A stretch of 64,000 nt of DNA, taken from positions 20,130,501 through 20,194,500 of the forward strand of contig CM063283.1 of the NCBI GenBank assembly GCA_032173965.1. Direction: 5' to 3'. Source of the DNA: Sitta carolinensis (Eukaryota > Chordata > Aves > Passeriformes > Sittidae). The first letter of the stretch is position 1. Every line of letters starts with the position of its first letter. Positions 14,001 through 23,072 of this stretch are shown piece after piece. The notes below the pieces were generated by a model. The model worked only from the letters and a program-made list of their open reading frames with translations. It did not search any database and was not told the DNA's origin. The translations under genes were made by a program, and so were the position numbers.

Positions 14001-14002
14001 AC
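14001..14002 (-). other. Splice donor of exon 1
   Basis: Read on the minus strand, the junction is CAGAAAG followed by GTGGGTG, a good match to the vertebrate 5' splice consensus. It falls right after the signal peptide and splits a glycine codon (phase 1), the usual phase after signal-peptide exons in extracellular proteins. The frame runs on without a stop past the donor, but the downstream peptide is low-complexity (it reads into a poly-lysine from the A-rich tract), so it is not coding. Confidence 0.7.
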
Positions 14003-14123
14003 CTTTCTGCGCCTCGGTGCCCCGCAGCAGCAGCAGCAGCAGCAAGAGGAGGAGGAGGCTGGGGCGGAGCAGCGAGGCCGCCCGCCGGGTCCCCGCGGGG
14101 AGCGGCCGCCCCGGGCTCACCAT
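14003..14123 (-). CDS. DCBLD2: First coding exon, signal peptide of a secreted or membrane protein, probably DCBLD2
   Basis: The ATG (+ strand CAT at 14121-14123) has a strong Kozak context: G at -3 and G at +4. It is the only in-frame ATG in the open frame reaching back through the 5' UTR. The exon encodes 40 residues plus one base. A basic N-region (Arg at 6, 13, 14 and 20) is followed by eleven leucines (residues 23-33) and the end RGTEAQK, a textbook signal peptide. The exon closes at CAGAAAG|GTGGGT, giving a phase-1 intron. Mammalian DCBLD2, as I recall it, also has a poly-Leu signal peptide ending in Ala-Gln-Lys/Gln followed by Gly-Asp-Gly-Cys-Gly-His, which starts the CUB domain; a G|GT-Asp junction would reproduce that. 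DCBLD2 is a type I neuropilin-like receptor with CUB, LCCL and discoidin domains. I found no CUB exon downstream in the window, so the gene name is an inference. DCBLD1 or another signal-peptide gene remains possible. That this is a genuine first exon is much more certain than the name. Confidence 0.55.
14025..14057. repeat. CAG/CTG plus GAG/CTC trinucleotide tract coding poly-leucine
   Basis: On the + strand there are six CAG units (14025-14042), one CAA and four GAG. On the minus strand these read four CTC, one TTG and six CTG, the eleven leucines of the signal peptide core. The pure CTG run is prone to slippage, so signal-peptide length may vary between individuals. Confidence 0.85.
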
Positions 14124-14164
14124 GCCCCGCGGCGTGGCCGGCGCGCCCGGCGGTCCCAGGGCAT
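14117..14164 (-). promoter_or_regulatory. Short upstream ORF overlapping the main start codon
   Basis: An ATG at 14164-14162 opens a 15-codon frame (MPWDRRARRPRRGAW, Arg-rich) whose TGA stop at 14119-14117 overlaps the main ATG: the minus strand reads GCATGGTGA, with the main ATG inside it. G at -3 makes the upstream start moderately favourable. If the transcript begins above 14164, ribosomes would translate this frame and could reinitiate or leak to the main start. That is a common device for damping translation. The arrangement is read directly; its use is inferred. Confidence 0.45.
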
Positions 14165-14430
14165 CGCGGGCTGCGGGGCGGCCGCGCCGGGCCGCGTCTG
14201 AGCCCTGCGCGCCCGCCAGCCCGCCCGTCCCCCGCGGCCGCCCAACCGCTTCCGGGGGCGCGGCGGGGCCGCCCCGCTTCCTGCCGCCCCCTCCGCCGCT
14301 GCACGGCCGGCCCAGGCACCGCGGAGCCACGGGCGGCGGCTCCGGCGCGGCCCCGCCGAGCGTGGGGCCCCCTCCGCTCCCGCCCCGAGCCGCGCCCTCC
14401 CGGGCGGCCTGCGGGGATCACGGCCCCAGA
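14124..14430 (-). promoter_or_regulatory. CpG-island promoter and 5' UTR of the exon-1 gene
   Basis: About 300 bp of very GC-rich, CpG-dense DNA lies immediately upstream of the start codon, with many GGGCGG/CCGCCC-type (Sp1) boxes and no TATA box in the expected place. An exact ETS/GABPA-type site, CCGGAAGC on the minus strand, lies at 14255-14248, and a second ETS-like GGAAGC lies near 14274. This is the architecture of a dispersed-start housekeeping or CpG-island promoter. The exact transcription start cannot be read from sequence alone. Confidence 0.6.
14248..14255 (-). promoter_or_regulatory. ETS/GABPA-type binding site
   Basis: The minus strand reads CCGGAAGC, about 125 bp upstream of the start codon, inside the CpG island. 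Such sites are typical of TATA-less CpG promoters. Occupancy is inferred. Confidence 0.4.
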
Positions 14431-15136
14431 CAGAGTCCCCGGGAGCCAGCCCCGAGTTCACGCTCTGTTCCACCTCCTGCCTCCTCTCTGAGCTGGCTAC
14501 CAATATTTCACTTTTTTGAGCTTTTTTCCCCTCCCAAAGTAGAGACTAAAGCAAAATTTCTGTGAAAAAGCTAAGCAAAAGCCCTTGGAACTTGGAGCGT
14601 TGCTGTTGTTAATAGAACGGATCATCTGGTGTCGTAGCACTTCACACGCAAATGTGAATACAGCTCTAGATGTGAGATGAGATCCCAAGCCATTGCAGCT
14701 CTCGCCCTTGTCCCCCGGCTTTTGAACACGCACCGGGTGTGATTGAAGAGCTTTCTCTAAGGGCTGATGTCATCCGTGGGAAATAAATACTTCAAAAAAA
14801 CTCCAAAACAGATCTCTCAAGTCTTAAAATCGTGAGATTTTAACCACCATTCTAATACCGTCATTATGGAAAGGAGTGCTTTCTACGTGTTTTTCAGTGG
14901 TAGATGAAACTAATGTAATTTTCAGATGCTGATAAAACGTCACGTCTATGCTTCCACAGCTGCAGTCACAACCCAAATTCCTCCCAGCAAGGTTTAAGGG
15001 TCAAGAGGAAAGGTGGGAGCCACACCTACACAGACATCATTTCACATTTCTCTCAGCCTCACGACTGAAGAACTCAGCACTCCTCTGACCATGCTGTCTC
15101 TCACCACAAAGATCAGCCTCTCAGCCAGTATGGGCC
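14431..15136. other. Upstream flank of the CpG-island promoter
   Basis: AT-rich, non-repetitive-looking sequence between the CpG island and the open stretch at 15137. No exon or repeat recognised. It may contain proximal enhancer sequence. Confidence 0.4.
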
Positions 15137-15460
15137 TCATGGTTCATCCTTTGTGCTGTGGAAGGGCTGTTGCACGTCAATCCCGGTGGCATCTGGATCC
15201 AGCAGTTGCACTGTAAATGTGTCTTTAGGAAGAAATTGTTCTCCACTTCTCCGAAACAGCTCTATGAAACAAATACTGCTTCCTGGCCAGGAGCGTCCAC
15301 TGCTACCCCACCAAAATGGCAGGAAAATCATCCCAGGAGTCAGTTTTACCCAATCCACAGAGTTGCTTGAAGAAGTATTTAGATTATGTTTAGTAATTGT
15401 TTTAACATTTCTATTCCTTATTAAGATGCTGAAAACTGAACTGTGTCCAAGTCTGTTGGG
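15137..15460 (-). other. Unrecognised stop-free stretch on the minus strand
   Basis: The minus-strand frame ending at TGA 15139-15137 stays open upstream to at least 15460, running over the LTR boundary: more than 105 codons without a stop, in AT-rich surroundings. The only start-like codon is GTG at 15358; there is no ATG at the beginning of the frame. The C-terminal part looks protein-like (FTVQLLDPDATGIDVQQPF), with mixed polar and hydrophobic residues rather than repeats. The stretch lies about 1.0 kb upstream of the exon-1 start codon on the same strand, so an alternative 5' exon, an old transposon fragment or chance are all possible. I do not recognise a family. Confidence 0.2.
15448..15453 (+). 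repeat. Target-site duplication, left copy (CAAGTC)
   Basis: CAAGTC directly precedes the LTR 5' end and is identical to 16088-16093. Confidence 0.85.
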
Positions 15461-16087
15461 AAGGATGAAACAGAAGAACCTTATAAATATGATTATATGG
15501 CAAAAGATTTTGAGAATATAGAAACTCTAGGTGAGATTGGAATGAAAGCAAGCTTTGAGATACCAAGCCTTAGTTATTGAACAACTGGAAAACAATGGTA
15601 TGGCCGGCTGAAGGTAATCCCCTTCTGATTAAACAATGACCTCTCCTTACAGACAGGTCCAAAAGTTAAGCAGACCCCATTAGCTTGGCAGAAGGGGTCA
15701 AAGAGCAGTTTTTAGGGTTTAAAATGTAACACAGTACGGTAATGTAATGAGTCTTATAGGCTATATGTAAATGCTATAGGATTTATATCTTGTACTAGAT
15801 TGGTTAGTGAGAATTAGAATATTCAGCATGGAAGAAGATTTATTGTATTCTAGTGGGAATTTCGGGGCTCTTTTTCCATCTTCTGCTATTCTATCTTTTG
15901 CTGTCTATTGCTCCTTTTTCTCTCTTTCCTTGTTGTCTTTCAGGCCTTCTCCAAGCTGCAGCTGGCAGCTTTAAGCAGGCCCCCTGCACCCACGCCCTTT
16001 GCAATAAACCACAACTTCCAAGACCAAGCTTCAGAGATCTTTCGTCACTGTTTGTCCTGACCGTCCAACCACACCAACGCTCTCACA
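15454..16087 (+). mobile_element. Solo LTR of an endogenous retrovirus (class II/ERVK-like by target-site length)
   Basis: A 634-bp element begins TGTTGGGAAGG and ends GCTCTCACA (TG...CA termini). It is flanked on both sides by the identical hexamer CAAGTC (15448-15453 and 16088-16093). It has a polyadenylation signal, AATAAA, at 16003-16008, followed by a T/G-rich stretch, which sets the sense orientation as +. No internal gag, pol or env sequence lies beside it, so it is a solo LTR left by recombination between two LTRs. A 6-bp target duplication is typical of class II (ERVK-like) avian retroviruses; the class is inferred from that length. The exact duplication suggests a fairly young insertion. 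It contains a strong splice-acceptor-like signal (15882-15943). Confidence 0.85.
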
Positions 16088-16093
16088 CAAGTC
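16088..16093 (+). repeat. Target-site duplication, right copy (CAAGTC)
   Basis: CAAGTC directly follows the LTR 3' end. The allele without the insertion should hold a single copy. Confidence 0.85.
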
Positions 16094-17839
16094 TATGATT
16101 ACAGCTTATTAAGGACTTTGTATGAGGGCTATTGTAGCCTGTTGACAAATAAACTTGGAGGGCATTAATTCTCCTTCCTTGAGCATATCATCCACACAAC
16201 TTGTGCCAAATCACAGAAGATTCCAGAATAGATTTGGTTGCTCAGACTAAGGACAGCAAAATTTTGTTGCACATTTTTTATTTGCTTGGCCCTTACTTGT
16301 GCCACATCTCCTAGGAGGTGGCTTCTCATATAATTAGGGAATGATAAACCTGAGGATTTTAGAAGGTTTCATATTTTTCCCCGTTTGAAACCTTTTAATA
16401 ACGTGGAAAGAGACCCCGATGAAAGCAAAGTCAGTGGAAGTGTATCACAGATGAATCTTTAAAGTCATCTTGTAAGGTGTAATAGCCACTAAAACATCCC
16501 ACAACACATAATGGCAGGTGAATCAAAAACAATTTACATACATTGCTTTGTCTTCCATTCACCAGACACAGAAGTTCATGCCATAGGTCACATGAAGCAG
16601 TTATATCACTACAATAACATCCTCTGTACTACAGAGACCACATTCCTAAGATCACCAATCATTAGTAGTATTTTTTGTGAACTGGAAAAATCACTCCTTG
16701 AATAATTTGTGGCTTAGTTTGGCCACAAATTATTATTAATTGCCATGCATTAAGAGGAGCATCTGAACATCCTACACGTAATTGAGTAGCAGTCTCTGGT
16801 CGATCTGACAGAGGTTTCATCCTCTGTTATGTTCTGTTATCAAGGTATTTTGTGAACTTGATTTGACTATTCTAAACTGTTTATTTGTGCATGTAAAAAA
16901 GGAGTATCAGAATCTGTGAAAGGGTTGATTTCTGAATGGAGTGTGAAAACTTGCAGAATTCCTAAGAGCAGCCAGAAGCCAAATTTGCCTAATCTATCTT
17001 GAAAGTTTATCCCAAAGCTACATTCCCTGACCACAAATGGTTTTTGTGGACCCTAGCTTACATATTTTGCAAAGGGAACACCACCATCCTGGCAGAAGCA
17101 ATGACAAACTATTAAAGGTTATACACTTTAAGAGGCTCAAAGATTTATATAATCTGCAGAGACAATGGATTACCAATGCAACTGTTTGAAAGGCTTGTCT
17201 TAATACATGGTTTTCATGCAATAGAACAATCTGAAGAATTAGATAAATCCAGATGGTCACTACAGCTTTCAGAATCTTCCTTCTGAGAACATTCCAGCAC
17301 AAAATGAGTTTAGGTACACCAGCTGCAGGGTACTGCATATTTTGGTTTGTGAGAGTTCCCAGGAAGCTCCTCTGGGGCAAAAAATTGTGTAAGAAAGACT
17401 TGATTTTAGTTTGTGACTTAGAACTGTCACTGTCATCAAATCAAAACACATACAAAATTAAAATGCTCTGGGAAGCAAATACAAATATAACATATGATAC
17501 CAATCTCATAAGGCAAGTTGCCAACACCTCTTATGAAATCAGCACAAAACCCGTTTTTTCAATATGGTAAGACAGAAGACCAAACCAACTCCTTAGTGCT
17601 GATAGAAGAAACTTTAGCCAGCTAAGCATTTCTGTAATGTTTCCTTCCCATAGCGAGTAACTTCTAGAGGTAACTGAAACTATCATCTCCATCTGGTTCT
17701 CTCATTTCCCACGAGAAGCTTCTGAGTGCTGGGCTTCTTTCCCACCATAGCTCTCTAGATTTTACATTGTTTTGTTGCATTTCGAAAGCTGAATTCAGCT
17801 GGAGGGCAGGGCTGCTCTTCAGAGAGCACTCCACAGGAG
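16094..17839. other. Intergenic, nothing recognised
   Basis: AT-rich sequence between the LTR and the CR1 copy. Frames such as 17018-17380 (-) and 17253-17570 (+) have no domain signature. No repeat family recognised. Confidence 0.45.
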
Positions 17840-18525
17840 CAATTCCAAGGTCTTGCATCTGGGAAGGAACAGCCCCATGCCACAGTACAGGCTGGGAGCT
17901 GATTGGAAGCAGAAGAGGACCTCTGTGTCCTAGAGGACAGTTTGAATGTGTGTCAGCACTGTGCCCTTGCAGCCAAGGTGGCCAACAGCGTGTTGAGCTG
18001 TGTTAACGAGAGGGCCAGGGGAATGGTCTTTCATAACACCTCATCTCAGTGCTGTCACTGGTGTGGGGCTGCCTCCAGCACAAGAACAATATTGACATAT
18101 GGAATAGAGTCCATCAAAAGGCCTCCAAAACAGTCAGGGGCTGGAGAACGTGATGCAAGTGAAGAGGTTGATAGTATTGCTGCATTTTCAGCTCATAGAA
18201 AAGGAGACCTTGTTGCTGCTTACAGCAACTAACTGCAGGACAGAACTGGAAAATGGAACCAGTCTCTTCTCATAAGTGCACCATGATGGCACAAAAGCCA
18301 ACAGATGCAAAGTGCAACACAGTAAATTCCATATTCTAGATAAAAGGGGGAAAATATGCTATGAGGATGGTCAAACACTGGACTGGGTTGCTCAAAGATG
18401 TTTTAGAACCTCCATGTTTAGAGAGGACTCCCTTAGCCTTGATCTGATGAGAGCTGTTTGAGCAAGGAGTTGAATTAGATAACCCCTGAAGGTCCCTTCT
18501 CATCTCTTGTGACTGTATGATTCTA
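17840..18525 (+). mobile_element. CR1 LINE, 5'-truncated 3' fragment
   Basis: Several blocks typical of the avian CR1 3' region appear in order: a CATCTGGGAAGGAACAGCCC block near 17857, ACAGGCTGGGAGCTGA, GTGCCCTTGCAGCCAAGGTGG near 17960, GGCACAAAAGCCAACA near 18287, a GGATGGTCAAACACTGGA block near 18365, and the 3' block GAATTAGATAACCCCTGAAG with the tail TGACTGTATGATTCTAAG near 18470-18525. The copy is diverged and its frames are broken (short ORFs at 17767-18006 and 17903-18232 are remnants). Avian CR1 inserts are nearly always 5'-truncated, as here. The left boundary is approximate. Confidence 0.85.
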
Positions 18526-21029
18526 AGGCACCAAGGGATGTGCTATGGGTGAAAGTCCTGTAGTTCCAGGTGATGTTCTAGAACCTAGCTTTTGTTGCTC
18601 CTGGCTACTTTTTTTCATCATCTCATTTGGTATTTCTAGGTTTTGTTACATCTTTCAGTAAAAATCGTTCTACTCGTCTCTTTGCTCGCATTTTTTCTTT
18701 GCTCCAGTTTTTATTGCCTATTACGCTGATTATTCTTTAAGAATAACAACAAAGTCTTAGTTGCAGAATGGGTTTAAATTCATCCTTTTAAAATGGGAAA
18801 TGAGTATTGATTGCATGTTACTCACATCAATGTACGTAATTAGTCTCATCCTCAGAAACACATTTATAAAGCCACCATGATATATTTACCTGAGGTTCAT
18901 TATTAATTCACTTCAGATAGGAGCCTCATGACTGTACATAAAGCATGTTTATTTGACACTCCAGAGTTATTTCGTTGCTGAGTGGTTTGTGTTTTTAAAA
19001 GAGAGAAAACACTTAACATTTAGTTCTGGATTATTTTAGTAAGAAACATCTGTTAATTTTACTGTGCTAAAAGTCATTATCTGGGAAAAACAGCATAAAT
19101 TCCAATAATAATTTTTTTTACATTTTCACTGCACTGTATATATGAAACAATTTAGGAATGCTGATGATCAAAAAAAAAAGCTACTTTTTTCTTATTTAAA
19201 CACTCTATATAGAGAAGAAAAATATTAGGGAGGATCTCTTACTGTCTTCTACTCTCAAAAAAGTTCATGTTTATTGGATCAATGCCCAGTACTACTAAGA
19301 TCCTTCAAGCAAAAACAATAAGAAAAATGTTAAAGATTAATTGTATCATATAACTTGGCATTTATTAATTTAAACAAAAACAGCATTTCAAACTAATGAG
19401 CAATTTAAATTCCCAGGATACAGTGAATCCTATGGCTCAATGAAAACTGAAGGAGGAGTCTATGATTACTATAGAACTAATTAAGCACTTAAGCACAGGT
19501 AAAATTTTAATAATTGTTTTAGGTTCTGGGGCAATTAAGAGCATACTTAAGTCTGCATCAATTTTGCTTAATCAGGAACTATGAATCTTCTACTTCAAGT
19601 ATTTCCATACATTTCCTCTCTATTTTATAGTTAAGATACTGTTCTTCACATTCTCTTTGGCATGTTGAATTTAGTTTTGTCTTTTAGCTTTTCTTCTTGC
19701 GTGCAAAGCCCAGGTTGGAACAATCTTTCATGACTTACACCTCCTCCAAATTCTGTACCTTGCCTATATTATTTTAGTTCTCTTCTCTGCCTGCATTCTT
19801 ATTTGTTATTACCTCTGAATTGACTTAGTCAACCATACCAGGCTGAATCATTATTTGATTTATACTGATTTCTGCTTCCAACCTCACTGACCAGTTGAAA
19901 CTAGAAAAATTTTAGATGTCGGGCTCCTCAAATGCTGCAGCTCTTTACTGATACATTTACATGCTTGAGGAGAACAGATCACATTTATGGTTAAGAAAAT
20001 AATTAAGAGCACCCTTTCTTTTGACCTTATGAAAGAGAGAAATTAAGTGTGGCACATTTCAGGGCTTCGCATCCAGTTAAAATAAAATACAGTGTCCGTA
20101 CATCACTGTCATAGACCAACATGATGTTAAGTTGTAATACATTTGTGTCTAATGCTGTCTACAGGGGAGCTTCAGATGTCAACAGAACCTTGAGGTGAAA
20201 CTATAATGTAAGAACCTGAGACCCGTGACGACAATGTCTGGAAGCTGAGATCCAAAAAGAAGAGCTTCAAGCAAATTTTCTTTCAGAAGTGGATGCAGAT
20301 GAAATTGGTAATTTCCTTAGCAAATAAATTAATTTGTTTCAAGAGTTTGTATTTGAGTGTTCTTAAATTTGTGACTTGGGGTATGAAATTGTTCATATCA
20401 GCTCTTTCTGTTCCAGATAAAGAAACTGGGCAGCAGCTTGATTTTGTCTAATCCTTTGTTGCAGTCGCACCAAAACAGAGCTGAACTGAGCTGCAACCAT
20501 ATCAGTACAGTGATGAGTAAAACAAACTGTAGTGAAGAGAGTCAACATGTGAAAGTATATTCTGGAAATGCCAGATTAATGATGAAAAGGTTGATATCTT
20601 TTGTACAGATTTAACTAGTGTGCTACTAATGGACACCCCTAAGTGACACTGATGAAATTCAGAGCAAGAACTGCAGGCAAAAATGACTCAATTTCAAACA
20701 AATTGGTGTAGCATTTAACTGAACTAGCATAGAGTAATAATTTTAAATGTAAGAAAGCCTGGAAATTTTAAAAGGTTTAAAGGAAATATTACGCTTTGCT
20801 AATAAAAAATATGTAATCATTAGAGCTTTTGATCAAATTTAAAGAAGAAATAGGGTTTTATGTGAAATCCAAGCTTTGTGCACAGGGCTAATTCTTCTCT
20901 CTGGAGAACAGCATTGCCAGTTACTAAAAAACTCACAAACTGTTTTTTGTTTTCTGTTATTGTCAGCAGTTGGATGCTGGCAAGCAACAACTGTGTAAGA
21001 ATTTCAAGAATCAGAATCCAAACTAAAAA

Positions 21030-21032
<3 letters not shown>
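18526..21032. other. Intergenic, AT-rich, no gene recognised
   Basis: No coding or repeat family recognised. A compact TTAAGCACTTAAGCAC element at 19481-19496, with surrounding homeodomain-like AATTAAG/GCTTAAT words (19440-19570), is the only regulatory-looking patch. Confidence 0.4.

Positions 21033-21098
<66 letters not shown>
21033..21098 (+). repeat. (GA)33 microsatellite
   Basis: Sixty-six bases of uninterrupted GA. The apparent frames of Glu-Arg (+) and Ser-Leu (-) are artefacts of it. It is long and pure, so probably polymorphic. Confidence 0.98.
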
Positions 21099-21102
<4 letters not shown>

Positions 21103-21922
21103 ATGTTATAAAAGGGTAGGTTTCTTATCCTTATGATTGTTAAAATAATTTTAAAAGATTCCCAAATCAACCAGAAAGTTTGATAAAAATGAAAGATAGA
21201 AGGAAGACTCCCTGGCCCTGCATCTTTAAATTAAAATAAAATCTTTTCAGGCCTAGTTGTATTTTTTTTAAAAAAATCGTGACTGCCAATACTCAATTTC
21301 CCAGTCCTTTTGCATTTTCAGACATAAGGAGTAAATGGCACCCTCTCCTCTTGAGGTGCAACACCACAATTTTTGTGCCAGCAGAGGCCCTGAAGTGTCC
21401 TTTGGGCAAGACTCCATGAGAAAGATGTGAGCTGTTGGATGAGATTGCAACCTCGAAGTGTCGATCTCTCCTGTGAACGAGACAGGAGTAATACAAATGT
21501 TAGTGAAGATGGATTTGGAGAGACTCCTGAGGAACTTGGACAGCCAGTTGCAGCAGATGGGAAGGAAAAGGTTCACTAAATCATATCTTATGGGCAAATG
21601 TAAAGGGAAGGAATTACCATATTGAATATCAGAATGTTGGAGCAGTAACTCACAGGTTTCCTGAGACAAGGCCCAGCAACACAGATGTGCAATGTTTTCC
21701 TGGGAAGTCCTGGACCCAGTGAATATGTGCAATAATTCCGTTAATGCACAGACAGAGGAAGTTTGGCAACCCAGCTTGCTCTAGCAAAAACAAAAGTTAG
21801 GGAATCCTTGTCAAAAAGGTTGAGTAAATGTGGAATCTATATTTTTAGTAGATTTCTAAATGTTAGGAATTAAAGCCTGCAGCTGCTTGTATGTTGAGAA
21901 GGAAAAGATTGTCTTTCCAGGC
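21099..21922. other. Intergenic, no gene recognised
   Basis: A 154-codon minus-strand frame (21268-21732) is the longest open stretch here. Its product is Ser/Leu/Cys-rich without any motif, and it shows no splice or repeat signature that I recognise. Confidence 0.4.
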
Positions 21923-22057
21923 ATAAATATAAAAAATATATACATAATATATATAATATATACAATATATATAATACAATATATATAATATACATAAACA
22001 CATATATAATATATATATGTAAAATAAATACATAAATATCATACATAAATATATTTT
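21923..22057. repeat. AT-rich simple repeat (ATATAA/TACATA type)
   Basis: About 135 bp of ATATATAAT, TACATA and AAATACATAAATAT units, almost without G or C. It is self-complementary and would extrude easily. Confidence 0.9.
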
Positions 22058-23001
22058 AAGCAGAATGGCTCAGTAAAATGTTGCAGATCAGCAGGGTCTT
22101 TTCATTAGGTTGGTGCCCATTAATTACATGATTATATCTCAATGTAAGATGAAATCTCCCTATTTGGAGCCTGTTCAGTCCAAGAGGGTTTCAAAAATGG
22201 GGGTGGCTTTGGTGGTAAGTTATATCCTGAGATATTACATCCAGTCTCTTGAACAACTTTACAGCAATGGGAGAAAGGAGGTGAACTAAGAGAAGTTAAT
22301 TTCTTTCAGCATGACTATGAAAATCCCTGCAGCCTCTCATGCAAGTTGTAACAACGAGAATCAATCAGCAACATTGATGTGGTACTTTTATCACCTCTGG
22401 CATCTGTAGGCAGCAATAGCACCTTCATTTTTATATCAGTGAGCAGAGTGTTCTCTGGGATGTATTTTATGTTTCAGGAATGATTTACAATCAATCTGCT
22501 GTAATAAGGGCCAGATGATCAACTCTGTTATGCAAATGAAGCGTGGAGAGAGCAAGGAAGTCAACAACTCGAAGTGGCAGAACGAACAAGTGCCACTCTG
22601 GTCATGGGGCTGATTTTCTTTATCCCTTGACCTTTCAGTAGCTGTTTTGCCTGCAAATTCTTATTCAAGGGGAAGGGTGCAGTCTGCTGGAAGGTGATGA
22701 ATTCTGTTAGAAATCACTTCATGTCACTACTGAGACTGATATTAAAGGCGTCCAGTAAAAGCCTTGCTGCTTTTAGTGCATATTAAACTCTCAACATTTT
22801 AAGCAAACAGGTTGCAATGAGTTGTCTGGTTAAGACAGAGACTTATTTTAATGACATGCAAGTAAATCAGGTACCTATACTTAGGGAAAGAAATACAAAC
22901 CATCTACAGGATTCCTGTAATTAACAGGAAATAAATTTAATACAATAATCTAGTTATATTTATATGTCATTGTCATTTTACATTTGTCTTTCTAGAGATG
23001 T
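22058..23001. other. Intergenic, includes a possible conserved element
   Basis: No gene or repeat recognised. The segment at about 22440-22640 has balanced composition and a POU octamer, ATGCAAAT, at 22530-22537. It reads like the conserved non-coding elements common in gene deserts, which is a guess from texture only. Confidence 0.3.
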
Positions 23002-23072
23002 GAATGAATATTGAACTAATATTTCATTTTATTAGTTAATATTCACTAAATATTCATTCAATATTCACTAAA
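23002..23072. repeat. Inverted and direct repeat cluster
   Basis: The left arm GAATGAATATTGAACTAAT (23002-23020) is mirrored by ATTAGTT-AATATTC-(insert)-ATATTCATTC (23031-23059). A 13-bp direct repeat, AATATTCACTAAA, occurs at 23038-23050 and 23060-23072, 22 bp apart. A local duplication inside one hairpin arm explains both. Confidence 0.75.

Larger units (their letters stand above)
13500..14430. other. CpG island
   Basis: Roughly 0.9 kb is dense in CpG and G+C, apart from the T-rich tract at 13784-13841, while the flanks on both sides are AT-rich and CpG-poor. It spans the promoter, exon 1 and the start of intron 1. Long frames running through it on both strands consist of Pro, Ala, Arg and Gly only, and reflect base composition rather than coding. 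Confidence 0.85.

Noticed and set aside
13767..14330. N-terminal extension of the signal-peptide frame to 14330
   Set aside because: The codon at 14330 is GTG, not ATG. The first ATG in this frame is at 14123, directly before a classical signal peptide, and the frame past 14003 crosses a good splice donor.
13771..14421. 216-codon minus-strand frame opening upstream of exon 1
   Set aside because: It is in another frame from the signal peptide, starts at GTG, is composed of Gly/Arg/Ala/Pro and ends in poly-Lys from the A tract.
13519..14565. 348-codon + strand open frame through the CpG island
   Set aside because: The product is Pro/Arg/Ala/Ser-rich with a poly-Phe run from the T tract. It is the antisense of the promoter and exon 1, and lack of stops is expected in such GC-rich DNA.
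20820..21170. Ser-Leu repeat protein (minus) and Glu-Arg repeat protein (+)
   Set aside because: Both are translations of the (GA)33 microsatellite.
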